Shown in pieces: positions 14,127 to 22,550 of a stretch of 24,990 bases of DNA. The first letter of the stretch is position 1. Each line of letters begins with the position of its first letter. Source of the stretch: Peptoniphilus sp. (GTDB lineage: Bacteria; Bacillota; Clostridia; Tissierellales; Peptoniphilaceae); contig JASBZH010000014.1 in the NCBI GenBank assembly GCA_029983555.1, positions 1-24,990 on the forward strand, in the 5' to 3' direction. A program made the position numbers and the translations under genes. Below the pieces are notes generated by a model. That model searched no databases. It was not told the DNA's origin and worked only from the letters and a program-made list of their open reading frames with translations.

Positions 14127-14502
14127 AATTGCTGTAATTATCGTAATAATTATAATTATTCCTTATAGAATCAAAGCTTGAATTGATTGTTAAGTCTTTT
14201 GGATTCTTACTCACACCTACTGGTATTAAAGCCAATATCATAAAAAGTGCTGTCGCTAAACTAGAAACTATATTTATGAGAACTACATTTAAATTTATCC
14301 TCTTTATATTTGAAATATAATCTACAAATCCTCCATTTCTAGTGTGAAGTAGTCCAGAACAAATTATAAAGTTAACTATAAAACCTATTATAACTCTAAA
14401 AATGTCGTTATAATCTTTCAATAAAGATTGAAAAATCATTACCAAAATTCCATTAATCAAAAATATCGCGATAATTGGTAAGTAGCTGTAATCTCTTTTC
14501 AT
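14110..14502 (-). pseudogene. 5' part of a frameshifted polytopic membrane protein
   Basis: The ATG at 14502 has a good ribosome binding site (AGGAGGAATT). It opens a protein with hydrophobic segments at about residues 7-26, 33-51 and 73-95, ending in ALIPVGVSKNPKDLTINSSF. The last 20 or so residues (RNNYNYYDNYSNFGNY) are low-complexity Asn/Tyr and look like out-of-frame translation of an AT-rich helix-coding stretch. One frame over, the same bases encode an isoleucine-rich membrane helix that continues into 13704-14126. The combined product would be about 265 residues with an acidic cytosolic tail. It could be a true mutation, a sequencing error, or phase-variable; no long homopolymer marks the site. 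Confidence 0.7.
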
Positions 14503-14627
14503 AATTCCTCCTGTCTAAAAGTTAAGTTCTGTCAAAGTTTTAAATATAACTTGCTTAATAAAAAATTTTAAAACATAATTATATTATAGATTAGATTTAA
14601 CTACTTTAAAAGTTTTAAGGAGTTTTT

Positions 14628-15116
14628 ATGAAGAAACTATACGTCAAACAAAAATTTTTTAAAATTACAGACCACTATCCAATTTTAGACGAAAATAAAG
14701 AGCCTGTTTACTATGTAGATCAAGATTTTACTTTCTTAGGTCTAGTTGTCCACGTTTCTGATAAGGATCACAGAGAAATTTTTACAATTGAAAAGGAACT
14801 CTTTCACATTCTGCCCGAATTTGTAATCAAATTTGTAGATGGAAAAACTGCTAGGTTAAAATCGAGATTTAATCTCATTCACAAGGCAATCGACGTTATA
14901 TTTCCAAACATGTACATTTCAATAGAGGGAGATTTTTTGTCTCGCGAATTTGTAATATTAAATAAAATGAGTCCAATTGGCAGAATGACTCGAAAGATAT
15001 TCACAATAGGGGACTACTTTGAAATTGAAATCCTAGATGAAGAGTACGCAGACATAATAGTAGCATTTATGATTGCGATGGACTACTTAATTGATATTTC
15101 AGAAAATTCAAACTAA
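14628..15116 (+). CDS. LURP-one-related (YxjI-like) family protein
   Basis: A 162-residue cytosolic protein of the LURP-one-related family (formerly DUF567; YxjI in Bacillus). It follows the family pattern: an N-terminal KLYVKQKFFKITDHYPILDENKEPVYYV (given as KLYVKQKFFKITDHY and PILDENKEPVYYV), a central HREIFTIEKELFHILPEF, and a later YISIEGDFLSREFVILN plus GDYFEIEILDEEYADIIVAF. The fold is a tubby-like beta barrel around a helix. Function in bacteria is unknown; membrane lipid binding has been suggested from the tubby resemblance. The ATG at 14628 has AAGGAG upstream. It precedes the aldehyde dehydrogenase gene on the same strand, 66 bases away. Confidence 0.82.
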   Translation: MKKLYVKQKFFKITDHYPILDENKEPVYYVDQDFTFLGLVVHVSDKDHREIFTIEKELFHILPEFVIKFVDGKTARLKSRFNLIHKAIDVIFPNMYISIEGDFLSREFVILNKMSPIGRMTRKIFTIGDYFEIEILDEEYADIIVAFMIAMDYLIDISENSN

Positions 15117-15182
15117 TTTATCAAATTTAGCCTTACTAGCCTAACATCTCAAGTTAAAGGGTATATAAAAAGTGGTGATACT

Positions 15183-16562
15183 ATGGACATTGATTTGATT
15201 TTCGAAAATTCTTCTAATTATTTCAAGAGTGGAAAGACTCTCGATCTGGACGAGCGAATTTATTATCTTAAAATCTTAAAAAATACTTTAGAGAAATACG
15301 AAGATAGGCTTTTAAATTCTCTAAGAAAGGATCTTGGAAAATCCAAGGCAGAAGGATTTATGACTGAACTTGGGATAGTTTATGAAGAGATAAATTATTT
15401 TATAAAAAATTTAAAAAAGTTATCTAAGCCAAAAACTCCCCTAGTCTCCCTAACTCAGTTCCCAGGAAGGTTAAAAGTTAACTGCGTCCCTCACGGGGTC
15501 GTTTTGATAATGTCCCCTTGGAACTACCCACTCAACTTAAGCTTAACTCCACTAGTTGGAGCAGTCGCCTGCGGCAACTGTGTGATATTAAAACCTTCGG
15601 AATATTCAAACGAGACTTCTTTTTGGATCAGTAAAATTTTAAATGAAATATCTGATGACAGAGTTCAAGTGGTCTTGGGAGAAAAAGAAGTGAGTCAAAA
15701 ATTACTTGAAAAAGATTTTGACTATATATTTTTTACCGGAAGTCCTCGCGTTGGAAAAATTGTAATGGAGGCTGCATCTAAAAACTTAACTCCAATAACT
15801 TTGGAGCTTGGCGGCAAATCTCCCGCAATAGTTGATGAGGATGTAAATATCAAAAAGTGTGCCAAAAGAATAGCTTTTGGTAAATTAATGAACGCGGGTC
15901 AAACCTGCGTAGCTCCCGACTATGTAATATGTCACAAGTCCATTAAAAATAGATTTATAGATGAAATTTTAAGGCAGTTTCAAAAGTCAATTCCAAACGT
16001 CGACTATTACAAAAAGAATTATCCAAACATAATAAACGAAAAACATTTTGAAAGACTGATGGAATTAATAGAAGGTGAAAATGTAACTTTTGCAAAACTT
16101 GGAACTAAAAATTTTGATGAAGAAAATTTGCAGATTGCACCCTGCATAATTGACTCTCCAAATCTTCATTCCAGGATAATGAGTGAAGAGATATTTGGAC
16201 CTATACTTCCAATTTTAACTTTCGAAAATCCAGTCGAAATATATCAGATAGTAGAGCTTAACAAAAACCCACTTGCGATGTATATATTTTCAAAAGACGA
16301 CGATTTTGTAGAAAAAATTATTTCAAATATAAATTCCGGCGGAGTTTGTGTAAACGACACTTTGATGCACATGGCATCTAATAAAGCCCCATTTGGTGGC
16401 GTGAAAAACTCTGGAATTGGAAATTATCACGGTAAGGCGAGCTTTGAGACCTTTACAAGAAAAAGAACTACGCTTTATAAATCGAGATTTTTCGATATAA
16501 AATTTAGACACCATCCCTACAAGGACAGTTATCTCGATATATTAAAAAAATTTTATAAATAA
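15183..16562 (+). CDS. NAD(P)-dependent aldehyde dehydrogenase (class 3-like)
   Basis: Oxidises aldehydes to acids with NAD(P)+. The 459-residue length and the motif set match the short class 3/fatty-aldehyde group (AldH, YwdH): SPWNYPLNLS with Asn114, Lys137 in ILKPSE, FTGSPRVGK (184-192) at the cofactor, Glu208 in LELGGKSP, and the catalytic Cys242 in NAGQTCVAPDY. The C-terminal region PFGGVKNSGIGNYHGKASFETF is also typical of class 3. There is no signal peptide; the short hydrophobic tail of membrane-bound class 3 enzymes is absent. The ATG at 15183 has GTGGTGAT upstream. Natural substrate unknown. Confidence 0.92.
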   Translation: MDIDLIFENSSNYFKSGKTLDLDERIYYLKILKNTLEKYEDRLLNSLRKDLGKSKAEGFMTELGIVYEEINYFIKNLKKLSKPKTPLVSLTQFPGRLKVNCVPHGVVLIMSPWNYPLNLSLTPLVGAVACGNCVILKPSEYSNETSFWISKILNEISDDRVQVVLGEKEVSQKLLEKDFDYIFFTGSPRVGKIVMEAASKNLTPITLELGGKSPAIVDEDVNIKKCAKRIAFGKLMNAGQTCVAPDYVICHKSIKNRFIDEILRQFQKSIPNVDYYKKNYPNIINEKHFERLMELIEGENVTFAKLGTKNFDEENLQIAPCIIDSPNLHSRIMSEEIFGPILPILTFENPVEIYQIVELNKNPLAMYIFSKDDDFVEKIISNINSGGVCVNDTLMHMASNKAPFGGVKNSGIGNYHGKASFETFTRKRTTLYKSRFFDIKFRHHPYKDSYLDILKKFYK

Positions 16563-16596
16563 CTTTTGGGTATATTATGACAAAGGAGGTGTTACT

Positions 16597-16938
16597 ATGA
16601 CTTCAGTAGCTGCTACATTAATTGCAAATATCATTTCAATATTTATTTTAGATGCACTATTTTCTAATATATATTTTGCCACTACTGGCACATTGATCTT
16701 ATTTGCAATAGTTCTTGGAATTGTAAATATGTTTATAAAACCTATTTTAAAACTACTTTCTCTACCTTTTACTATACTTACATTTGGTATATTCTCTTTG
16801 GTAGTAAATGCACTTGTACTAATGCTCGCATTTAAATTTACACCAAATGCATCTATAGCAAGCTTTGGCACAGCTTTTTGGGCATCAATTGTCCTAGGAT
16901 TTATAAATAGTTTCGTCATGAAATTATTTCAAAAATAA
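16597..16938 (+). CDS. Phage-holin-4 family small membrane protein (YvlD-like)
   Basis: A 113-residue protein with four membrane helices (about 5-25, 31-50, 56-79 and 88-109). The second loop carries NMFIKPILKLLSLPFTILTFG, the signature of the 'mycobacterial 4-TMS phage holin' family (Pfam PF04020), here quoted as IKPILKLLSLPFTILTFG. Despite the name, most members are chromosomal housekeeping membrane proteins of unknown role, such as YvlD. No lysin or phage genes are nearby. The ribosome binding site AAGGAGGTGTTACT is strong. A bidirectional terminator follows. It is 34 bases after the aldehyde dehydrogenase gene and could be co-transcribed with it. Confidence 0.85.
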   Translation: MTSVAATLIANIISIFILDALFSNIYFATTGTLILFAIVLGIVNMFIKPILKLLSLPFTILTFGIFSLVVNALVLMLAFKFTPNASIASFGTAFWASIVLGFINSFVMKLFQK

Positions 16939-16945
16939 CTACATC

Positions 16946-16990
16946 AAAAAACCTACAAGTCTTTTTAAATTAAGCTTGTAGGTTTTATTT
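16946..16990. terminator. Bidirectional intrinsic terminator
   Basis: A 12-bp perfect stem, AAAACCTACAAG (16948-16959) / CTTGTAGGTTTT (16975-16986), has a T-run on both strands. It sits between the converging holin-like gene (+) and the DUF4298 gene (-) and can serve both. Confidence 0.88.
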
Positions 16991-17009
16991 TTTATAAAAA
17001 CTAATAAAT

Positions 17010-17318
17010 TTAATATCTTTTTACCATATCCGTTGCCACTTCGAGCATTCTAATCGCAGTGTTAAAATTATCTCCTAATAAATTATAAACTGCATCTTCT
17101 GAGAGAACTCCACATTTTAAATCTTTTGGAAATTCTCCCCTATTAGATTTCTCCACATCTTCCATGTACTCGCCACCTAGATAATAATCTCTAAGTTTAT
17201 TATAATCATCTTGAGAGTCAGTTAATTTCATAAAAGCTTCATTAAAATCTTCCAAAACTTTAGAGTATTCGTCTAAAATTTTTTCCATATCTTCAACTCT
17301 CTTTGTGTCATTTTCCAT
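17010..17318 (-). CDS. DUF4298 family protein
   Basis: A 102-residue acidic, soluble, mostly helical protein. The C-terminal half has the DUF4298 pattern: LRDYYLGGEYMEDVEKSNRG, then FPKDLKCGVLSEDAVYNLL and a final helix. The family is widespread in Firmicutes and has no known function. Its ATG at 17318 lies 3 bases after the end of the upstream DUF3592-like gene, so translation is likely coupled. It is the last gene of the operon starting at 19191. Confidence 0.82.
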   Translation of the reverse strand: MENDTKRVEDMEKILDEYSKVLEDFNEAFMKLTDSQDDYNKLRDYYLGGEYMEDVEKSNRGEFPKDLKCGVLSEDAVYNLLGDNFNTAIRMLEVATDMVKRY

Positions 17319-17321
17319 TTT

Positions 17322-17711
17322 TTATTCTCCTAAATTTCCCTCGATATAGGCAATACTTGGGTCAGTTTCGTTATAGAGCACATTTACCTTTTCGCCTACT
17401 TTTAAATTTATGCCGGCAGTTTCTGTAAAAGAAACGGGAACTCTTCCTATTCTCTTTACATCTGTCTTAACCCTGTTAACTTCGCTCTTTAAAATATATT
17501 CTTTGCCATCTACTCTGTACTTTACCTTTACAGACTCTTCTCCAATTTTGGGATCCTTGTATTCTATTATCTCGCCCAACACTTTTTTATTACAATCATT
17601 TCTCAAAGACTTTCTATACTTTGGGTTTTTTCTATAAATAAAAAATACAATTGCGCCTATAAATACTGCAGCAACGGCAAAATTTATTAAAAAATTACTG
17701 ATGTCATTCAA
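17322..17711 (-). CDS. DUF3592-like membrane-anchored protein
   Basis: A 129-residue protein with one N-terminal membrane helix (about 6-25, FLINFAVAAVFIGAIVFFIY). A single beta-rich domain follows: GEIIEYKDPKIGEESVKVKY, then VDGKEYILKSEV and VGEKVNVLYNETDPSIAYIE. This 'G-V-I ... V-Y-x-V-x-G ... V-x-V-x-Y-x-P' pattern is that of DUF3592. Function unknown. It begins 6 bases after the hydroxyacid dehydrogenase gene. The protein at 18667-19191 in the same operon has the same domain plan, so the two may be paralogues. Confidence 0.7.
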   Translation of the reverse strand: MNDISNFLINFAVAAVFIGAIVFFIYRKNPKYRKSLRNDCNKKVLGEIIEYKDPKIGEESVKVKYRVDGKEYILKSEVNRVKTDVKRIGRVPVSFTETAGINLKVGEKVNVLYNETDPSIAYIEGNLGE

Positions 17712-17717
17712 TTTAAA

Positions 17718-18656
17718 TCAATATCCTTTGTCAAAGTCGATTATATTTACAAAATCACCATCGCCCTTTAGGGCCTTCAAATTGTTTAAAGCTGATTTAA
17801 TTTCTCTTTCTTCGTGATCTTCAGAACTAAATGAAATGTGTGGGTAAATATATACATTTTCCATATCCCAAAGAGGAGAGTCTTCCCCAAGAGGTTCTTC
17901 TTCAAATACATCAAGAGAAGCTCCCTTTAGCTTTCCGCTCTTTAGCGCATCTATCATCGCCTCTTCATCAATTGTCGCACCGCGAGAAATATTTACAATT
18001 ACTGCCTTATCTTTCATCTTTTTAAATCTATCTCTGTTTAAGAAGTGATGAGTATCCTTAGTATCTGGAAGGCACATTACCACATAATCCATATCGCCTA
18101 AAACTTCGTCGATTTCATCTATTGAATATACATTTGTAAACGGCTCAACTTTTCTTCCGTCTGTATTAAATCCGTTTAACTCCATTTCAAAACCCATCAG
18201 TCTATTTGCAGCAGCTATTGCAATTGAACCAGTCCCCAAGAAGAGAATCTTTTTGTCGTAAAGATTAAATGAATGAGCGCGAGGGGCCCAAACTTTCTTT
18301 TCTTGATTTTTAATATTTTTTCTATCTGACTTTTCAATCTGTAAAAGTCCATATACAATCCACTCGGAAATCGGCTCAGCATATATCCCATTATTATTTG
18401 TAAGAATTATATTGTTTTCCTTTAAGTAATCTAAATCGAGATAATCTATTCCGACAGTTATTGTAAAAATATATTTCAAATTTTTATGCTTTGTGATATC
18501 TAAGTCTTTTACCCAGTCAGATGCAATAATTATTTCTTCGCCATAATCCTCTTTAGCATTTACATCTTTTTCGTCATAAGTTATAATCTCATAACCCAAA
18601 TCTCTTATAGTATCTCCAAACTTCTTTTCAATAGAATGACTCGTAAGAATTCTCAT
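17718..18656 (-). CDS. D-isomer-specific 2-hydroxyacid dehydrogenase
   Basis: Cytosolic oxidoreductase interconverting a D-2-hydroxyacid and its 2-oxoacid. In the 312-residue protein I see the nucleotide loop GTGSIA (141-146) and the catalytic Arg225 (NISRGA), Glu254 (FEEEP) and His273 (YPHIS). The third loop glycine is alanine. The residue after the second beta strand (GFNTDGR, Asn164) is not acidic, which may favour NADP(H); that is inference. I place the start at the ATG at 18656, with AAGGAGG seven bases before it; the longer frame from 18737 overlaps the previous gene and has no initiation signal. The catalytic His and Glu identify the family, but substrate (glyoxylate, pyruvate, other) is open. 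Confidence 0.9.
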   Translation of the reverse strand: MRILTSHSIEKKFGDTIRDLGYEIITYDEKDVNAKEDYGEEIIIASDWVKDLDITKHKNLKYIFTITVGIDYLDLDYLKENNIILTNNNGIYAEPISEWIVYGLLQIEKSDRKNIKNQEKKVWAPRAHSFNLYDKKILFLGTGSIAIAAANRLMGFEMELNGFNTDGRKVEPFTNVYSIDEIDEVLGDMDYVVMCLPDTKDTHHFLNRDRFKKMKDKAVIVNISRGATIDEEAMIDALKSGKLKGASLDVFEEEPLGEDSPLWDMENVYIYPHISFSSEDHEEREIKSALNNLKALKGDGDFVNIIDFDKGY

Positions 18657-18666
18657 AAAAACCTCC

Positions 18667-19191
18667 TTATCGTCTCTTTCCATAAGGCCTTTGTTTTCCA
18701 AAGGCAAACTTAAAATTAGTTGCAAACTTTTTATCATCTAAAATATATACATCCACATCTCTAGACCTCAAGAGTTTAGCGGGATCTCCCGTTACAGAAT
18801 CTGATAAAAACTCCTCTTTTTTTCCATTTTTGGGATTTATATATTGAACTCTCAATCTCGGATTTTTGTAATCTTCTTCAAATGCAACGACATCCAATAT
18901 TTTTCCGCTGGTCTTTATCCCATTCTCCTTAAAATTTTTAACATACTTTGAAAATTTTAAAGTATTTATATAAATGACAAGTGTAAAAATAATCATTATG
19001 ACAAAGGCCAAAATAGTGATTGGAATTTCACTTTTAAACTTAACCTTATCCAAAAAGAAAAAACTAAGGGTATAAACTAAAAGAATTGACCACAATATGA
19101 GCACAAATTTAAAAATACTCTTGTTGTAAAAAGTAATGAGCTCTTTTTTATATCTAAACACAATTTTTGGATGAAATTTTTTATTTTCCAT
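18667..19191 (-). CDS. Two-helix membrane protein with a DUF3592-like domain
   Basis: A 174-residue protein with two membrane helices (about 25-47 and 55-77) and an extramembrane beta domain. The blocks ENGIKTSGKILDVVAFEEDY, RLRVQYINPKNGKKEEFLSD and RSRDVDVYILDDKKFATNF resemble DUF3592. The tail is basic (GKQRPYGKRR). I place the start at the ATG at 19191, with GGAGG five bases upstream. The GTG at 19203 in the longer frame overlaps that site and nearly coincides with the predicted transcription start (promoter at 19215-19243). First gene of the operon with the hydroxyacid dehydrogenase, DUF3592-like and DUF4298 genes. Function unknown. Confidence 0.75.
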   Translation of the reverse strand: MENKKFHPKIVFRYKKELITFYNKSIFKFVLILWSILLVYTLSFFFLDKVKFKSEIPITILAFVIMIIFTLVIYINTLKFSKYVKNFKENGIKTSGKILDVVAFEEDYKNPRLRVQYINPKNGKKEEFLSDSVTGDPAKLLRSRDVDVYILDDKKFATNFKFAFGKQRPYGKRR

Positions 19192-19214
19192 ATCTTCCTC
19201 CACAGTATATTTCT

Positions 19215-19243
19215 ATTATAAATTAAAGCTAAAAATTAGTAAA
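19215..19243 (-). promoter_or_regulatory. Promoter of the hydroxyacid dehydrogenase operon
   Basis: On the - strand, TTTACT (19238-19243) and TATAAT (19215-19220) are separated by exactly 17 bases. It lies back to back with the + promoter at 19261-19289. Confidence 0.75.
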
Positions 19244-19260
19244 GACGCGGATTCTAAACA

Positions 19261-19289
19261 TTGTAAACAAAACTTTTTTATATTATAAT
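19261..19289 (+). promoter_or_regulatory. Promoter of the SH3b membrane protein gene
   Basis: TTGTAA (19261-19266) and TATAAT (19284-19289) are separated by 17 bases. Transcription would begin near 19296, past the TTG at 19292, so the ATG at 19313 must be the start. Confidence 0.75.
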
Positions 19290-19312
19290 TATTGGATGAA
19301 AGGAGTCCATTA

Positions 19313-20881
19313 ATGGATACAAGTTTTAGGACTTTGCCAACAAATATTCATTTTAATCCATCGGATTTAGTACAAATTGCCAACGCCGAACTCGTCGATG
19401 GCGATTTTTCCATGGTTATAGATATATTAAATCTATCAGATGAATTCTTAAAAGGCATAGAATTTGCAGTAAAATTTAAAGGCCCAGACAAGGCCCTACT
19501 CTTTAACGGAGAAGAATTTTTATTCAAAAGAAGTATAAGCGTCGGCCCACACTCTAGATACTATCTCGAACCGATACCTCTAGACGAGCGTTTTAATAAG
19601 GCCCGCGCTATCGATATATATATTTCATCTTATCAGACTGAAAAGAAAATTGTAACACTTGATAATCACAACTTTGAGATGAAGCTGCCAGTAATACCAG
19701 AAAAAAAACGCAAAAGCATAAAGCACAACTTGGGAAGCGAAATTAAAACTTACGCCGAAAATCACATAAAGTATTGGCGATGCGTGTGTGGCACAATAAA
19801 TTCAAAAGAAGTTGATAACTGCAGATTCTGCAACAGAAATAAAGCCTTCGTCTTAAATAATTTAACTGAGCCAATGATAAACTCCAAAATATTAAACATA
19901 ATGGAGACGACAAATTTTGGCACAATTACAGAAGACGAGAGAATCAACGAGATAAAAACTCATCTGACAAAGACAAACTTGTCGAAGATGGCACCTTCGA
20001 CAGAGTCTATAAAAAATGACAGGACTAATTTAAACGAAATAATAAGGGTTCCGAAAGTCTTGGGACAAAAAATATTTTTGGTGTTTACAGGAATAATAAT
20101 TGTGCTGATAATAACAGTATTTTTAATCAATTCCGCAGCAAAGATTAAAAGCGAAAACAATATAGAAAAAGCAAATGCCTATGTAGTCAGCGGAGAATAT
20201 GAAAAGGCGTTAAAAATATATAGAAATGTCGACGAATCGACTAATAACGACTTGAGCATGGAAATTGACACCTTGGTCAAACTAGTAAATTCAAATGAAC
20301 ACTTTGAAAAGGGCGAAAGGCTATTGCAAAAAGAAAAATATATAAATTCAGCATATAATTTTAAAAAAGTAATATCTGATGACAAAAAGAATTTTGCAAA
20401 AGCACAAGAATACCTAACTCAAATCGAAGATATAACGATAAAAAATGCAGAAAGACTTTCAAAAGAAGACAGAAAAGAAGATGCGATAAACCTTCTAAAT
20501 TCGTATCTCGATGTGGTAAATGACTCCGCTCGTGCAATAAATTTAAAAAAGGACATCGAATACAATAAAAACCTAAAAGAAGGCACGGTGTCAAAAGAAG
20601 AATTTGAAAAATCTTCAACAAAAGATGATCCAGCAGAAATGGCAAAAAGAGCCAAAAACCTGCTTCACAATTACAAAAAAGTAATAACAGAAAAAGCAAA
20701 CTTGCGCGTAGATCCCTATGTAAATTCTGATATCGTAAGAATTTTGGATAAAAATACAGAAGTCTATGTAAAAGAGACAAAAATTGAGGGCAGCGAAAGA
20801 GTTTGGTGCAATGTCGAAGCCAAAGACCAAGCAACTGGAGAAATAGTAAAGGGTTGGATTTCGGACAAAACTCTAAATTAA
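19313..20881 (+). CDS. Membrane protein with zinc ribbon, helical repeats and C-terminal SH3b domain
   Basis: A 522-residue protein with no family I can name for the whole length. The N-terminal part (1-130) is beta-rich with a pattern seen in sensor or scaffold domains. A four-cysteine zinc ribbon follows, WRCVCG ... CRFC (Cys157, 159, 170 and 173). One membrane helix (about 253-273) comes next, then a helical TPR-like region (285-430, with ANAYVVSGEYEKALKIYRNV) and a C-terminal bacterial SH3 domain (about 455-522, KANLRVDPYVNSDIVRILDK ... GWISDK). By the positive-inside rule the ribbon side would be cytosolic and the TPR/SH3b side outside, near the wall. The start ATG follows AAAGGAGT; the promoter excludes the upstream TTG. 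A terminator follows. Confidence 0.8.
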   Translation: MDTSFRTLPTNIHFNPSDLVQIANAELVDGDFSMVIDILNLSDEFLKGIEFAVKFKGPDKALLFNGEEFLFKRSISVGPHSRYYLEPIPLDERFNKARAIDIYISSYQTEKKIVTLDNHNFEMKLPVIPEKKRKSIKHNLGSEIKTYAENHIKYWRCVCGTINSKEVDNCRFCNRNKAFVLNNLTEPMINSKILNIMETTNFGTITEDERINEIKTHLTKTNLSKMAPSTESIKNDRTNLNEIIRVPKVLGQKIFLVFTGIIIVLIITVFLINSAAKIKSENNIEKANAYVVSGEYEKALKIYRNVDESTNNDLSMEIDTLVKLVNSNEHFEKGERLLQKEKYINSAYNFKKVISDDKKNFAKAQEYLTQIEDITIKNAERLSKEDRKEDAINLLNSYLDVVNDSARAINLKKDIEYNKNLKEGTVSKEEFEKSSTKDDPAEMAKRAKNLLHNYKKVITEKANLRVDPYVNSDIVRILDKNTEVYVKETKIEGSERVWCNVEAKDQATGEIVKGWISDKTLN

Positions 20882-20892
20882 TTAGGATAAAG

Positions 20893-20917
20893 GAAGCCTT
20901 AAGGGGCTTCTTTTTTT
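20893..20917 (+). terminator. Intrinsic terminator after the SH3b protein gene
   Basis: GAAGCC (20893-20898) pairs with GGCTTC (20905-20910), followed by seven T. It begins 11 bases after the stop codon. Confidence 0.9.
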
Positions 20918-20966
20918 ATTATCATCTTAAAATTTTCTAGTTAAGTCTATATTTATAAATTTATGC

Positions 20967-20997
20967 AAAAAGCTCCATCTAAAAAGATAGAGCTTTT
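20967..20997 (-). terminator. Hairpin downstream of the MATE gene
   Basis: AAAAGCTC-C-ATCT (20967-20979) pairs with AGAT-A-GAGCTTTT (20985-20997) with one mismatch. On the - strand a T-run and GCAT follow. It is about 113 bases after the MATE stop; the gap between holds nothing recognisable. Confidence 0.6.
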
Positions 20998-21110
20998 AAT
21001 CTATTTATTAATTTTATAAAATAACAACTAACTGTGAATTTTTAAAATTTATTTTTGTGAAATAATTTTTTAATATTCTAATTTTAATGACAAAATTTAT
21101 ACTTTTTCAT

Positions 21111-22499
21111 TTAAGATTCTTTAGCTAATTTTAACTGATCCATTTCTTTAAACACGCTCTTTGCCATTACTATTGCGACGATAAAAGACAAGAAATCGGC
21201 GAGCGGCCCTGTGTAAATAAGTCCCATAATTCCAAAAAACCTAGGTAGGATTATTGCAAGTGGAACGAAAAATATTATTTGTCTTGTCAAGGATAAAAAT
21301 ATTCCCCTCTTTGCCTCGCCAATAGATGTCAAAAGGTTTGTGGTTATCGGTTGAATTGGCACTAAAAAAGTAAACATCAAATATATTCTAAAAAAGTATG
21401 CTCCAAATTCAAAGTATTCCTTGCTTCCTTCTCCAAATAGTCTCAAAATTTTATCAGGTATAAATTGAAATAGCAAAAATGCTATAAATAATATAATCAT
21501 GGCAGTCTTTACGCTGAGTTTGTAGGCTTCTTTTGCTCTGTCGTAATTTTTGGCACCATAATTATATGAAACTATTGGCTGCATTCCCTGAGCAATTCCA
21601 AGTGCGCAAGAGAAAAATATCATAAAGACTTTCATTCCAATTCCAATTATTGCAAGTGGAATAGTTGAACCATATTTGCTACTCTCTCCATAATAAACTA
21701 TGGAATTATTTAACAAAACTTGTACTATTAGTAGTGTCACTTGATTTAAAAATGGAGCTACACCAAGTCGCGTTATATTTTTTATATATTTAAAGTCAAT
21801 TTTAAAATCATCTTTTGTAAGCTCAACTGTCTTAAAATCTCTTGCATATAAAATTACCATTAAACCTGAAAGAATTTGGCCTATTACTGTCGCCCACGCT
21901 GCTCCTGCCATTTGCCATTTAAATACAAAAATAAAAATTGGATCCAATATTAAATTGGTAATACAGCCCACCAAAATAGCTATCATGGAATATCTTGGCG
22001 ATCCGTCTGCCCTTATAAGTCCAGTTCCGGCGTTAGTTAATATTAAAAATATAAATCCATTTGATGTTATTGATGTATAAGTTTTGGCATAAGATATGTT
22101 TTCTTCAGTTGCACCAAAAATTGTCAAAAGTGGCGTCAAAAATGTTTTTACTAAAAGTGTCAATATTAAAGATATTATAACGATCATTATAAAAGAATTT
22201 GACAAATATTTTTTAGCCGCATCTTCATTTCCCTCACCAAGTCGCAAGTTAAAATTGGCAGCTCCCCCAATTCCTATAAGAAGAGAAATAGAAATACAAA
22301 GTGTAGTTAATGGAAAGGCCACATTTGTCGCCGCATTTCCCACAACTCCCACACTATTTCCTATAAAAATCTGGTCGACAATATTGTAAAAAGCTCCTAC
22401 AATCATTGCTATAACTGATGGAGTTGCAAATTCTTTAAGTAAAGTTTTAATGTCTCCAGTTCCTAAAATATTATTTGCTCTAACTGCTTTTGTACTCAA
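21111..22499 (-). CDS. MATE family multidrug/sodium antiporter
   Basis: Membrane exporter that expels drugs or metabolites in exchange for Na+ or H+. The 462-residue protein has about 12 hydrophobic segments in two related halves. It has the family N-terminus FATPSVIAMIVGAFYNIVDQ, followed by IFIGNSVG and the second-half counterpart with GIAQGMQPIVSYNYGAKNYD. It looks like the NorM/MepA-like clostridial group. The start is a TTG at 22499 with GGGAGG upstream. A promoter lies at 22551-22579, so it is transcribed on its own. Substrate cannot be told from sequence. Confidence 0.92.
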   Translation of the reverse strand: MSTKAVRANNILGTGDIKTLLKEFATPSVIAMIVGAFYNIVDQIFIGNSVGVVGNAATNVAFPLTTLCISISLLIGIGGAANFNLRLGEGNEDAAKKYLSNSFIMIVIISLILTLLVKTFLTPLLTIFGATEENISYAKTYTSITSNGFIFLILTNAGTGLIRADGSPRYSMIAILVGCITNLILDPIFIFVFKWQMAGAAWATVIGQILSGLMVILYARDFKTVELTKDDFKIDFKYIKNITRLGVAPFLNQVTLLIVQVLLNNSIVYYGESSKYGSTIPLAIIGIGMKVFMIFFSCALGIAQGMQPIVSYNYGAKNYDRAKEAYKLSVKTAMIILFIAFLLFQFIPDKILRLFGEGSKEYFEFGAYFFRIYLMFTFLVPIQPITTNLLTSIGEAKRGIFLSLTRQIIFFVPLAIILPRFFGIMGLIYTGPLADFLSFIVAIVMAKSVFKEMDQLKLAKES

Positions 22500-22550
22500 A
22501 TAAAATTTACCTCCCCTATTTAATACTAAATATCATTTAAATCCTTTAAT

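Noticed and set aside
16597..16938. Phage holin, hence a prophage remnant
   Set aside because: The family name is misleading. No lysin, integrase or structural gene is near, and YvlD-like proteins are chromosomal.
20361..20834. 157-codon frame on - inside the SH3b gene
   Set aside because: Leucine-rich antisense shadow of an A-rich coding sequence, with no initiation signals.
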